Origin: Dasyornis broadbenti
Taxonomy: Eukaryota > Chordata > Aves > Passeriformes > Dasyornithidae
Direction of reading: 5' to 3'
Assembly: GCA_013397935.1 (NCBI GenBank)
Contig: VZRN01005010.1
Coordinates: 4,120,410-4,184,409, forward strand
DNA: 64,000 bases
This document shows, one piece after another, positions 24,568-38,500 of the stretch. The notes beneath the pieces are model-generated. The model was given only the letters and a program-made list of their open reading frames with translations, did not search any database and had not been told where the DNA came from. The position numbers and the translations under genes are program-made. Position 1 is the first letter of the stretch. Every line of letters starts with the position of its first letter.

Positions 24568-25621
24568 GTAAGAGTTTTATTTTCTGCCTGAATTGTATGT
24601 TCTCATTTATGTGTCACACACAAGAATGTGAATGTAAACTCACATCTTTAGGTAACTTGTGCGATTTTATTGTGAATATGTGCGTTTTGCAGTTTCTATA
24701 ATGTATGCTCATTGGAGCTTAATTTAAAGTATAAAATGTTTTTTGCTTGCCCAGAAAGGTAACCATAAGGGACTTTTTTGCCTATTATTGTCCAGTGCAG
24801 GTAATATTTCATCTGATCAGAAGAAAGAGTCTGTGTTTCTGTGTCCAGGAATCTGTTTTCAGAGAAGAAACTCAAGGATAGGTTTGTGGCTTAAGTCTTG
24901 GGTTCTTCTGGCCATAGATAGATGATGGACAGTAAAACACTCCTACATTGCAATCACCAGAGAGTAAAGAACAGAAATATGGTACTGTTCAATTAAAATG
25001 TTTGGCTTGAACTTCTAGGTATTCATCTCCAATTTTTTTTTTTCATATATTGAAAGTTTAGACATTCCGTGGCTAAATTTTTTTTTTTTTAAACCAAGGA
25101 AGTACTGTTATCATCCAATATCATCAGAAATGTCATAAATGCTGTGATTTTCACTTGGCAGCTTCACTTGTGTGTGCAAGAAAACAGTCAGAAATTATTG
25201 TTCTGGAGGCAGAAGATCAGAATAACAAATGAAGAGATGGACAGCAGTTGTACAGAAAAAGGAAGCAAATAGGGCACAAGAAGAAGGGAAAAAAGGAATA
25301 ATGTAAAAAGGAAAAAGGGAGTGGAAGAAAATTAAGAGAAGCAGCAGAAAAAAATGGAGATGCAACTGCAGAACATTCTTGTATTTGTGGCATGGCTATA
25401 AGTTTACTGAGAAAAGCTCCTTTGGTATTCTAAGAAAAAATCTCCCACCTCTCCAAAGTGTCAGAAAATGTTTGGTTTATATTATAACCCTCAAAGAGTA
25501 CTTCTGGGCCCTGGCTTAACATCAGCTTCCACCTTCAGTTTGTGATGAGGCAAAGGATCTAGTCCCTACAGCAGTTTCTTGAGATGGGACACCCATTTTA
25601 GGCAAGGCTCAAAAATACTAC

Positions 25622-25728
25622 CAAGGTCATGGGTTTGATCCCTCATATGGGCCATTCACTTAAGAGTTGGATTTGATGAGCCTTGTGGATCCCTTCCAAG
25701 TCAGAATATTCTGTGAAATCTGTGAAAT
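25622..25728 (+). mobile_element. CR1 LINE 3' end fragment (plus strand)
   Basis: The stretch contains catgggtttgatccc, gggccattcacttaagagtt, then ccttgtggatcccttccaa and the degenerate terminal repeats attctgtgaaatctgtga. This is the typical 3' end of an avian CR1 subfamily in sense orientation. Only the last ~107 bp are recognised, consistent with 5' truncation. Confidence 0.85.
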
Positions 25729-28700
25729 GCTTCTACAGCAAAAATGATGCATTTACAGCTTTGACAACCAGCTATGGGAATTCTCACTCTTGGAGAAATA
25801 GGGCATGCAACTGGTGTGTTAGAAACCATGAGCCTGACAAACTGTGAGAGTGACAACACTGTAAATATTGCTATTAGTGTAAGTGCTGTGTTTTCCTTTT
25901 CAAGCACTTTTTAATAGTCATGCTTCATAGCTCTGTTCTTGAGTAGCTGTGTAGTATTTCACTGGTATGATATCATAGCTCGGCAATACACCTCAGCAGT
26001 CAGTGGAACCACCGTCCCAATTACGAAGCTCCTTAATGAGGAATATGGTTTATGTCAATGGCTGGCAGCAGTTGGACCACATCTGTCAAATACATGCACC
26101 ATGTGGCGGTGTGCTATCTGCACTTTCATTAAGATGGGATGGCACTTAATAACTAAACTCCTTTCCCATAGCTTGTGACTTCAGTAAAGCAAATAGCGCA
26201 TGAAAGGCGGCATAGTCTCTACAGTGCAGTAAGTCTTCTCTCCTTTTACTCTTCCAAAGCAAAGGTGGTGTCAGATGAAAAGTTTTGTTGAAGATAGTCG
26301 TGGAACTGGAGGGAGTTATGGGCAAACACAGAGTAAGGGTGCTAGGGAGCCTTCATCTGAGTCTTGTGAACTGGTGTCACTGAAGAAAGCAATGCTTGTG
26401 TCACTGAACCTGTGGTTGACCAAAGCTTTCAGCCCTTCCTGGTCATACTTCCCAGGAATGCATAATATAAAATTTCATATGATTTTGAGTTACGATTTTT
26501 TTTTTCTTTCCTATTTTGATAAGAGTATGTCTATTCAGCATGCAAAGTTGGAAATGTACATCTCCAGTCTCCGCAGTCGAAAGGATGGAAAGTGAGAGCT
26601 CTTATTCCAGCTTTGCAACTCACCTCTGTTGGTGCCCTTTAACTTCTCCCATGTGAACCTGTCTATAAAACAGTTAAACCAAAATAAACAGTGATGCAAA
26701 GTACTAAACCCAAACCACTTTTCATTGCCTTAATAAATTCCAAGATTATATAGCAACAGGACTATCAGTTAAACCTAATTTATTATTCACTGTCTTGCAA
26801 ATAATGCATTCAGCACAAGAACTGTTGTATTGAATAAAACTATAGGTTCATCCCATTTAGTATCCTGTCAGAAGCAGCAAAGTCTAGAAAAAAACATTTC
26901 CTGGTGTAAAATCCCAGTTTCTGGAAACTTGCAGGTTAACCTCATAGGAGTCGCTGCAGGAAAATGGCACAATCAGCAAGCCATTAGATGGAATTGCAAG
27001 ACAGGAAGGATTTCTACTTTAGATAGTATCAGTAGCATTAACTATACTTAACATTACACAATCCTTCTACTTTTAGATATGGTTTCCAATCACTTTTAAC
27101 TCAGGCCAAATAGTTTACACTTGGCAGCATTTTTCATGGCAAATACCTATCTAATGCTGAATATTTCCAAAAAGCATCAGCAAGGTTATTAATTTATCAA
27201 AATGAAGTTAAGGAAGAAGAGATTTTTCTGTACAAACTAAAAGAACTATTGCTTACTGTTTCACTGAGAAACTAAATTTTGCCAGGAATGTTGCCTAGAT
27301 GATGTAGATGTGATCTTTGCTGTTCTTGAGAAATTGCCCCATTCAGCCAAGTGATAAGCCCTTAAGAGGTTTCTATTAGCATGTGTTAAGTAAACTAAGC
27401 ACTCAGCATGTTCCAGTCCAGGGCCCGAAGAGAGGAAGGAGGACCTTTCCCTGCAGCTGCAGTTCTACTACCTCCTTGGGAAACCTGTGGAAGCTCAGCT
27501 GTCTGCCCAGCCATTACAGTTTTGTGAAACAGAAAGCAGTCTTTAGAGGAGACAGGAGTCAGCCCAGAAACTGTACAGGCTAAGCAAGTTGGCATGAAAT
27601 GCGTTTATATAACACAACATAGGCTTGCAGCAAAAGAGAGAAAAGGCTGCAACATAAAGCACGCAGAATCCAGTCATTCGGAGAATGAAGGTACTGCCCC
27701 CTTGTGATTGTGCTCTGATACCATCTTTAACTTCAGGGTTGCACAGTATTTGTAGGGCCCCTGTCTTCTTCAGTGCACAGCTTGAACATCCTGAACATCC
27801 TCTGTGGATCAGTGAGAGCCACAGGATGCTGCCTGGAGGGCAGACCCTGCGTTTGCAACACAATCCCAGACTGATGCTGGGCAAACTGAACTAGTCAGAA
27901 GTGACCAACAGGCTCATATAGTTTGTCTTCTGGAGTCCCAGCCTACCACTCTGAATTCTGCAGAGGAGTCAAATTGCTCACAGCCATGACTTGAAGATAC
28001 TGACCACAGTCTGGAACATTTCATATGCTGTGTCATGTTAACTAGCCCAGATCTCCTTGCCTGAAATTGAGCAACCGCAATGAGTGACGCTTTTTGCCTC
28101 TATCTTTCTTTGATTCATGTTCCTGTGCAAAATTAATCCTTCCCCTTCACCTCAGAGGGAGGTTGAAAGCATTAATGTTTTGTGAAGCCATTAGGTTATA
28201 CAATGATGAGCACAGTGGAGAAGCTCAGGAGGGTGTCAGTAATTATTTATTCACTGATGGTTTAAATACAATGGAAGGAAGACCTATGGGCATTACTCTG
28301 GGCACAGAGAAGAAAAATACTAGAGGGCCTCTCGCCGAAGGCTACTGTGTATCGTGTTCACTGAATGAGTTATGAATTGTGCAGGAGGGAAAAGGGTGTG
28401 CTGTCATATAACTAAAAGCTGATGAGTCAGCACCTGAAGATATGGGCAGGTTTAGTTCTGGTATGTTTGATTTTGTGGGTTCAATGCTCTTTTACACTCA
28501 ATTTTGCAAAGGTACTACTTGCGCTAAGAAAGTGTCTCCAGGGCCTCACTGGTCTTTACACCGGATGAAAAAAGAGGCATCCTTGGCTGAAAGATTACAT
28601 CCCGTGCTTCACACAGCTTTTCAGCATTGGATCCTCTATATGAGCACTGTAGGATGTTGAGGATGAAATCAGGTCTCTGTTTTTACAAAGCCAAGCACAG

Positions 28701-28886
28701 AAGGGCTCTGGCCTTTGACATGGGTTTGAATAATAAACACTAGCAGTTTAGCACAATCCAGAGAGAGCTTGACTTGGCGGGTGCTTTGCCACTGTCAGCT
28801 GGCAGTGTAATGCTGTATCCTGACTACTGGCTGAGTGCTTGAAAAGGAGATGACACTCCTGCTGATAGCTAATAGTGGATCTCCTT

Positions 28887-28950
28887 TAGCACACCAGGTA
28901 GAGCTTCTACTTTGTGCATTTCAAAACACCTGGTTTGGGTCTCAGCTGGG
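28887..28950 (+). repeat. Possible tRNA-derived SINE or tRNA pseudogene remnant
   Basis: tagcacaccagg (28887-28898) resembles the tRNA A box, followed by tagagc. About 30 bases later ctggtttgggtctcag resembles a T-arm B box. The spacing fits a tRNA-like unit, but stems are poor, so this is at most a decayed remnant. Confidence 0.25.
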
Positions 28951-31900
28951 AGAGATTATGCAGAAAGGAGATGTGTGAAATAGCATCAAATGAGGATAAT
29001 CCTTCATTTGACATTTACTCATTTGGTTACCTGCCTCAGTCCTGCAGTGCAGCACCCCTGCTATTAATCTTTTGCCAAGATGTACTTAATGTTCTGTCTG
29101 CTACCTGTGACAATTATTAGACTTTGCACTTCAGTAGCACTTCTTTTTGAGAGACAGCATGGTCTAGGAGCATAGAGGGGGTAATCACTTCCCATGATAT
29201 TAAGAGTACTGACTCAAAACCTTTACAAAAGATTAACTAGTCTTTAATAAACACAGGAGGTTGGGACTTCATGTTCTATAAGATTTGAAACTCAGAACCT
29301 CCAGTCCCTTGGCAATGCTGTGACAGCAAATTTACAAAGTCAGTTTTCAAAAAATGAGCCGAATTCCCTGTCAGATCCCAGGTGTTTAAGACAGTAGTTC
29401 CACCTCCTACAAGAGACTTTCTTTGGGTCTAGGCAGATATAACTGTGAATATAACTTAGCCATCTCGTAACCTGTGAAAATTCAGCTTCATATGTGCACA
29501 AGAGCCCTTTGGGATCTCCTTGAAGGCTTGAAAGAAATTGAGAAAGCACAGCAGCACTCTTTTTTTCCCCCATGACTGCCCTGCTTCCCTGATAGTATCA
29601 GAACACGAAGGTGCAATTAACATAGTGTGGTTAATTACAGCCAGACCCTGGCTGTTCTGGCTCCTTTCACTTTGCTCTGGGCTGATCTGAAGCATCAGGG
29701 AAGGGTGGCAAGGATACTTTTCACAAAGAGCACTAGAAAGACATAGCCAGGTTTGTAGGGTGAGTTTAGACAGTGGTGGATTAACAGCAGTGAGGAAAAC
29801 AAGAGTCAGTGTTTCTGCAAGCAGGTATTGGATTCTCAATTATTTCGTCATCTCATATGAGCTCCTTGTATGGAATGCTTGTTGTACATTGAGTCAGTGC
29901 CCTCCTCCCTGAACTGCGTTGTATCTAGAGACAAATGACTAGGTATTAATTTCTCCTGTTTTCCTTTGCAAACACAAAGAGAAAATCAAGAGAAAAATAA
30001 AAATAGAGTTAAGATAGCCAAATGAAAGATAAAGTTAACACAGAGAAAAGTGAAAGTATCTTTAGCAGAGAGCCCAACAGTCTAATTATACACTGTATTA
30101 AAAAAAAAAAGGAAATAGTATCCTTTTATCAGGTTTAAATTATCCAGTTTTTGAATTTAACAGAATGTCTCATAGTTACAAGACGGGAAGCCCTCATGTT
30201 CTCAGCCCTCCTTCTTTATTCAATATTTTATATATTCTTATTATGTCGCCTTTAATTCATCTCCTTTCTGATGTTGTTTTCAGTCTGCTCTTTAGAGTTC
30301 TTGCATTGTCTTTTCTGCTGATGCTGTCTGAAAGTCTCCTTCTACTACATGCAATAATATTCCAGGGGAGGACCAGCAATTTAAATGCACTATGATTTTC
30401 TGTGTTTTTTTTCCCCAGCCAATTGTTTTAACATGTTTTTGCCATAGCTTCATGCAAATTTTCATTCCTTCATTGAATTCTGCATTGAGACAAGCAAGTG
30501 CTTCTTGTAATTTGTCTCAGTTAATTTAGGACGAGTGTATGAGTAGCTCTGACTCTCTTCCAGTATTGATATGCATCTTGCTATCAGTATTGCTCATTCA
30601 TCTAGCACACTGGGCTCTAAAGATAACCACTTGGCTTTCACCATGCTGCTCAAAATAATTTTGTCACATATGCAGATTTAATTTTTTCATTTCTCAACTC
30701 CATGCCCAGATTGCTGACGATTGCACTATGAAACAGAAGACCCCATCTGAGGATTTGTATCTAACTTTTACTTAAATCCAACTACTTAATTCTTACCTTT
30801 GATTTGTGTTTTGGACTGTGAGTTTCAAGTTTGTATATTTCTGTAATTATATCTGTGTAAAAGCATACAATCAAATGCTGATTAATGAAATAAAAAAGGA
30901 CTTGGTTAGAGTAGAACAGGTAGAACAAAATATATTCACAATGTTTTGCAAGAAGCTCATTATGATAGGATATGTAGGATAAAGAGTATGTTAATTATGT
31001 CAGCATTACAGATGTTTTGTTGTTTTATTTTTCCCTCTTACTGGGATCTACCTAAGTTAGATGCAAAGCTGACTCTGACTGAAACCCTTTCTTACATTAA
31101 AAGCTCTCTAATCAACTGCATGCAATATGTTGTAAATGAAAGCTTTGTTTCAGTTCAGTCTGAGCCAAATTTAGTCCAAGTGTAACCTCACTGAAAGAGG
31201 TCCTACTGTAACTAGACCCTCACATATGTGCAATATAGGGCTTTATTCTCCATGGTCTTGTACTGTGGTTAATCGAAAGAAGGGAATATAATGCTCTATC
31301 CTGCCATAATAGCTTCGTTTCATACCTGCTTTCAAGAAGTGTGAATGACAGAGAAGTGCCACAAAGTAAGTAAAAGTGAAATTCATCAGTATTATAGAAA
31401 GTTGCATCCATATCAGGCTCTGTGGAAATAAAACCATGCACCTGGCCTCCTACAGAAAGCTCATATAGATTGAAGGAAGGTGACATTCCAGGAGATTGTT
31501 TTGGAGGTCACTCACATCTTGCATTAGGAAGTGGATGCTTCTCACCAGAAACACACATGAATGGCAAGATTTCTGCCTTTGGAAAGTGTAAAATCTAAGA
31601 AGCTGAGCAATATAAAGAATGCAGACTATGCAGGCACATACTGCATGCACATTTACATGTTCAGATGCACCTGTATACAAGTGTGATTATGTATGTATGC
31701 CCATAAATGTGCATGTCACAGACGTTGTAATTAAAAGTCCATTTGAAGCAACTTGCTCCAGACTGGTTCAGTGTTCCTCAAAGAGTTTAAAATCATTGAA
31801 CCCAGAGCAATATTAATTCCAGGAAAGTTCTCAAGCTAAGACAAGTGTGCTGGAGTTTAGCACTTCATTACTTAATTTTCAGACCCTAAAAGCAAGTAAT

Positions 31901-34800
31901 AATTAGCACTTTGAATGTAATAAATGATACCAGTTTTAGAAGCCCAGAAGTGCTTAGCCATGAATTTAATTCAAAATTATGTTTGCCAGAAGTGGCATGA
32001 GCTTGGATGGAGGGAGCACAGATAAATTATGCAAGGTACCATTAATACAAAGTCCAGTTAGGATACTAAGGATTCCTTCACAGGAATAATCCAGTGAGAA
32101 GGACAAAGCTGACAGTGCTGTCTGAGCATGTAATGTTAATCAGCATGGCTCTGTTGCTCTCAGTGAAACTATGACATTTTTCTCTGGCATACAGCAATGT
32201 ATTCATGAAGAAAAATTTCACCTAGCCTAACAGATAAAACAGAATAGATAATAAAATAAGCTGAAGAGAAAGTACAAACCACAGACTCTGTTAATTTTAA
32301 ACCGGTAATAGAAAAGTTAAAAAAAAATAAATAGAGACAATGTATGTGAATTAAATAGGATTGTACAATGATGATTATTATCTGATGAAAACTGGAAAAC
32401 ACAGTACAATACATGCTCTACTTTATTAGATGCAGGATATGTTCTTTTACAAATTCATTTAGATGACTTGTCTCTTAAGTTAGTGATTTTTAATGCAACG
32501 TGTCAACAAATGCAGAGGGGTATTTGTGAAACCTAGTCATTTTTGAAATATTTTTTTAAAGGATTTCAAGGCTTATACCTGCATTTAAGATCACACAATG
32601 TCTGGTTTCATAGTCAAAGTTTGGTATTGTTTCCCCCTGTACTTGAGTAACAAGCCATAAAAATTACTGGTGACTTGTCTGCATTACCTACTCAAAGCTG
32701 TGTTGTCAGTTAAAAAGTTGAGGGAGAGGAGCAGAATTTAAAGCACAATTTTTAATTACTAAAAATATTACACATATTTGTGGGTAAAATGCTCCAAACA
32801 AAGATGGATTCTACAGTCTCTCTTCCTGTAATTTCATTTGGTTTTTGTTTTGTGTCTAAGATACTTGAAACAGTAAGAGTTTCACAAATCTCTTCAGGGC
32901 TGCAAGGTTGCGAAGTGCTTTGTCACTACTGTGTCCTGAACAATTTGTCACCATTCAGTCTTGCAGGTTGTTTCTATCAGGAGAAGTGTAGAGTTGGAAA
33001 CTTCTTTTTACTCACTCCTGTGTGTTTACAAGGAACACACACAATTCCTGTTTCTGCCAACTCAAACAACAGGAGATGGTTTTCTTACATGGTGTTACTG
33101 GTTGCTTCTTCTCTTCTGGGTTCTGTCTAAGGACACCTCACTGTCTTGTTTTCTTTTACTTCTCTGCTGGGGATTGACTATGAGTCTGTCCTGCTGGCTG
33201 TCCTCAGCTTTCCACATCTGACTATGCAGCGTTCCTGGCTGCATCTTACACACATACATTGTTCCATCAGAAGATATGTGTAACTTCTATGCATGAAGTC
33301 AGCTTATGCAGCCCCTCAGCACCAATGGCTCAACTCCCAGCTACGCTTCATACGTCCTGTGTTTTGAATGGCGGCTCCTACATGGAAGTTTATCATGGGA
33401 TGAATGAGGCTGTTTCTTATATTAGTTTTTATTTTAAAAAAAATAATTTAAAATAAAGGGCATCTGAGCTTGTGAAAAGCAGTATTTGATCACTCTTAAC
33501 TTATGACTTGTATTACAACTTACTTCGGTTGAGACTACTATGTGTGTAGCACCCAGGCTTTGGGATAGCACTTAAGGACTTGCTGAAGTCAGTCCCGTTT
33601 CAGAAGTATTTAAGAGTTACTAGGGGTGCTTTCCTGAACAGTAGCTGGGTCCATTTGTAAAACAGGAAAGATGCTTGTTTGCCTCTTAACAACTTCCATA
33701 AACAATTTTTAAGGACTTTGAAAATTGAAATGAAAAACTAAAGGTGAAATCTTGGCCTGGTCTAAGTAAAGGATAATAACATCATTGAATTTGATGAATC
33801 CAGATATTTTTCCAACATTAGTAGCTTTCTGCTAACCCCAGTTTCTCGGTTTCTCTCGTGCACAGGCTTCATGCAACTCTTAAGGGAGAGTGAGACAAAG
33901 TGGTGACATCTGTACCTACTTGAGCATGAGCTAGGTGTTACCCTAGTACCTGATGCTCAGCTTTATTAAAAGGAAGTCAGTCCACCTACAAATTACTTCT
34001 CCCTTTCTTGAACTGGGGTCCTTTATGGAGGGATTTGTATCATTTGGTCTGTCTAGTGTAAGTGACTGACGGCAAGAACAAATGATGGAGGCTATAGAGC
34101 AAACAGGGAGTTCCAAGGCTTTTCCACAAATCAGGAATGGCCTGTGTGTCCCCTTGCAGTGCTGGTTGCACCCTCCCTCACGAAGCGAGTGTTAAGACTG
34201 AATGCACCACCGAGACATTAAAAACCCTTAAAAGGCCAAAGGTCCTGAAGCCCTCTCCTGCCCCATGATCTAGATGGAGACAGTGTGTCTCACAATGCCC
34301 CATGTTCCTGTCCTGTGATGTGTTCTGCATTGTTTTATTTCAAAAAGATGTTGGACAGTTGGGGTACTACAGGGATGAGGAAAGAAAAGGATCAGAGGTC
34401 TGAAAAATTATATGGATGAGTTGAAATAGACTTTACCTGTTTTTTCCAGAATGGACAGGAAGAGGATATAATAATAATAATTTCAAATATTAGAAAAAGA
34501 TAAGAGAGGAAGAGTCTGGGAAGGGGAAGGTGGATAATGAGTGCTGGGTAGAATAATAAAGTGCTTGATCTTCAGTTGACACAGGAAAGGTTTAAGGTAG
34601 AGGATAGGAAATAAACTTTCAATATGGTAAACATGTGGTTCTATATGAATAAATAAAGATACCCCAAAGAAATAAATATATCTTTCTGAAATTTAAAAAT
34701 TAAGGAAAAGAAATTAAAACCATCAGAAATATCCCACTGGGTCAAATTAGAGGTGTTACTCTCGTTAGTGTGTCTTGCTGGTGCGAACAGGGCATGCTAT

Positions 34801-35170
34801 TTAAGAAGCACAGGAATGCTCCTGCTTTCTAACTTCTCTTAGTGCTCTCTCAATATCAGTGTTCTTGAGGTTAGCAACCCCAAAGTAAACACTCTTGCTT
34901 GTTCCCTTTAGTATTTCTTCATGGACCTTTTGTCTTTGGATTTGTCCAGTCAAAATGAACCTGCTGGCTATATCTGCAGCTATCCAAAAATCCACTAATG
35001 CTATTCTGTACTCTTTTTTAAGTTGTTCATCCATGTCTTTGATTAAGTGCTCCCTCGTTTACACTCTTGGAAAGCTCTTGTCCTAAAACTTTGCAAAGCA
35101 GAACCAGAAGGGGTTCTCATACTTTTGCAAGACTTTCACGCATCAGATCTTGCAGAACTTTGTGTTTTAT
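34801..35170 (-). pseudogene. Protein-like open frame, possible decayed retrocopy
   Basis: The minus strand has a 77-codon open frame (35034 to the stop at 34801) whose translation looks like real protein: mixed helical content with segments such as YRIALVDFWIAADIASRF and LKNTDIERALREVRKQE. Just upstream (about 35035-35170), protein-like peptides continue only if frames are changed and stops are crossed, for example YENPFWFCFAKF and, further up, LQDLMRESLAK. That pattern fits an intronless retrocopy broken by frameshifts and stops. I do not recognise the parent family. No poly-A tail or flanking duplication was seen, so an old retrocopy and chance are both possible. It lies antisense inside GLI3 intron 7. 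Confidence 0.35.
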
Positions 35171-35570
35171 AATACAAAGAGGGTATCCTCAGACTTTTGT
35201 GAAGAAAAGAAAATTACTGTGATATAATGAAACAATCCTTGCAGTATTCACAAAATTGGAATCTCCTCAGCATTTTTGTCTCCTTAGGCACACCTATGCA
35301 ATGTATAGGAAAGAAGGATTTTTTCCTGACTTTAATTCACAGATGTTATGTGGTAAATTCCACATCTGTGACCAGAAACTGGATGACCTTGTTAGCAGGA
35401 CAGCCACAAAGTAGCCACAAAGTTTGGTTTTGATTATAATGTCTGTTTTTCTTCTTCTAGAAGTCTGTTCTTTAAAATTTGATGTGCTCATGTAATTGCA
35501 ATGTAGTTCACTGCCCTGCTTTACCTCTGGTGAAGGGAGTTTGAGACTTTGCAGATGAGGAGAAGAGAAA

Positions 35571-35584
35571 GAGAGAGAGAGAGA
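35571..35584. repeat. (GA)n simple repeat
   Basis: Seven GA units, embedded in a wider purine-rich stretch (about 35555-35610) that continues as GACA-like units. Confidence 0.9.
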
Positions 35585-38500
35585 CAGACTTGACAGACAG
35601 ACACAGAAGCCCACAGTATGATAAAATAAATGATATCACTGATGGGCTTTTCTGTCAGTGTATATGAGTTATTGAATGCTAAAGCAGAAATATTACACAT
35701 TTCTTCTAACCCTTATTCCTCATAAAACTCAACAACTAAAACGGTAACTGGCACGTAATTTTTGGTGACCATATGTGCTCTCATCTTCTTTTCCTTTTTT
35801 TAACTTTGTTTAAAAAAAAAGTCTGTAACAGAAATACAAATTAAATTCCCTCCAGTGGTGTAGATTTTCATTTCTCATTAGGTAGATGGAATGAAAAAAT
35901 TCATAGTTCATTTACATTTCTGTGAGTCTAAGATTTTTTGGAAGTGACTGGTGTTTTGGAAAACATGAAAAATTGGGTCAGGAATCTCGTGTTCTTCTGG
36001 TATCTGGATTTTGGAAGTCTTGAGCGCTCCTTGTCTGAAATGAAGCCTCTTAAAACTGTCTTAAAAGAAGCATGACTCAAAATGAGGCCTCTGGAACTAC
36101 TCATTGCATTTGAAAGACCTGGTTGTTGATATTTTATTATTTCTGGAGTCTCAAAATTACTACTTTCAGGTCTTGTTTAGTGCTTTTGGGCATGAATTTT
36201 AGGCGGTTCCTGAGTGGCACTGCTGCCACCTTGGTGCTCACTTCTCAGCAGAAGTGGCTGGAACATCTGGACAAGGCCAGCTGGTGCCACTGTCCACCCT
36301 TCCTGCAGATGCTGGCTGCCTGGCTAAGAAGCAATGTGAGCTTGGTAGGGCCAGAAGGTGGACATAGGGGTGCTGGTCAAGGCAGAGGAATCACATGGGT
36401 CTCTGGACTACAAAGATTCCCCATCCATCCTGTATTCAAGAGCTGCTGAACAAAATGCAGTGAAAAACTTTGGGAAGGAGGGCAGGAATGCAGGCCTTCC
36501 CTTCCCAGTAGAGCACACAATGCCAGCAATGTTGAGAGCTTTGATTTATTTTCCTTCTTTTTGGCCCTCAACATTGTCTTTATTGTATGGCTTCTGAAAG
36601 GCAGAGAAAGACCTACCACCTTCCGTTCTCTTCAGAACCTTCTGATATGTTCAAATCAAAAAAATTCTCCAGGCTGCCCAGTGACAGCATCTTGCATGCG
36701 AGTGACATTAAACCCAGCCAGGTCAACTTGCCTTATGAGGAGCTCTCCAGAAACAGCTGGAGACAATTGTTATTTGAAGGCAGCTATCTGAGCTGTTTAA
36801 GAAGTCACCCTGATGGCTGAACCATTGTCTCCATTTCTGAGTTACTCCCCTTAGCTGTGCTGGCTATTGCTTGGCTCCCTCACAATCACCTTTTCATTTC
36901 ATTCTGAGATGTTTGAAGTTTGGAGGTAGAGGGAATGAAGTGCAGGTTGCCAGGCTCCATAGGAAAATCCTAGTCCCTTAGACTGAACACTTGCTGATGA
37001 GGACAGGGTAAAAGAAAGATACTAAAGTAAAAAGGATTCCTTCTTCCCCTAGCATATCTGTCCAGCAGCATCTTAATGCATCTGCTGCTGTTGTCACTGT
37101 TTTCCAGAAAGAACCTCTAGCTAAGGGTATGTCAATCTCCTCTGTTGTACTCTACAATTTTGTTGGTGCCTGGCTCAGCATCCTCTCTCTGGATACTGCT
37201 CATATAGTGTTAAAACAGATGGAGATAACAAGGACATCTCTGTGAAGTAAAATCTCTCCTTTTGGTGGAGGCCTTTTTAATTTATATAGGGAGGGGAATA
37301 GTAAGTATATTTAATATTTAAGCACTACACTGATTGAGTCGTACAATTGTCTTTTTGCACAATAGGGTCTGAAGAACATTACCGAAGTTTTGAACCTGGA
37401 CTTGCAAAGCTAGGTCAAATGGAAAGCTAGGCTGTGCATGGTCAAATGGAAGAAAGTAAAAAAAAATCCAAAAACCCAACCTGTATTTCCAAGGCTGCTA
37501 TGTGCTTGGAAGTGCCAATGAAATCAGTCCACCTGTTTTTTTCTTTTAAACTGATTCATCTGAAGGGTGAAAGTGTCCTAGGCTTTAACCACTCACAGAG
37601 AAATAAAATACCTCATTGAAACTATTTCTGTGTCGTGTTTGTTGATCTTGGTGAATTTGACATTGTGTTTGGGATGGTGCCGTCTAGTGTTTGAAGTGTA
37701 TGGGGTGAACTCACAGTGCGTGTGTGGAAGCAAAAAACACCAGGGTATAGTAAGGAGGCTTTTTTTCAGCCTCATGTATGGCAGTGTAATTGTGTGCTTT
37801 TTAATGAACCGACCAGAGTAGTTACACTTAGTAATGTTTGTTCACTAGAAAGGAAAAGAGGTGTTAAATCATTATGTTCTTTGATGAATGGCTTGTACAC
37901 TGAAGAATAAATTGAACAAACTGGCATAGAGCTCAGTGAACATGAAATCAGCTATTAGAAGAAAGCTTGTGAACAAATTCTGAGCCTGATATGCATCTTT
38001 TGATTAATGTCCTATTAATCGTCCATAGTGGCTACCTTAGCTAAGTCGTGCTGTAATCATTCATGGTTGCTTACAGGAACACTAGCAGGGACTATAGAGC
38101 TGCAATAACTGAATATTATTACTGATTTCTCCCTAACTCTTGCTGTGAACAATTACTGTTTTCACTATGTTTCTGCCTCCCTTTATTAGAAAGAATACAA
38201 TGCAGAATGAAAAGAGAGTTCCTCAAAGACCAGTAAAATTCTCCCAGGGTATTCTTAATGATATTCTGTCCTAAATGGGCAAACTATTGTAATGCAGAGT
38301 TCTCACCAGGAATAATAGTAATGTAATCACACTGAAGCTGTCTCTTTATGGATTGTAGTCAAACAGACAAAATGTATAGTCATATTAATGAACACAGAAT
38401 TTCTGTAGAATTATTACTTAAAATGGTTGAAATTATTTTGGCTTTTTGTATCACAGTATTTTCAGTTAATGCACTTAACAGCAACAGTAATTAAGACTCC

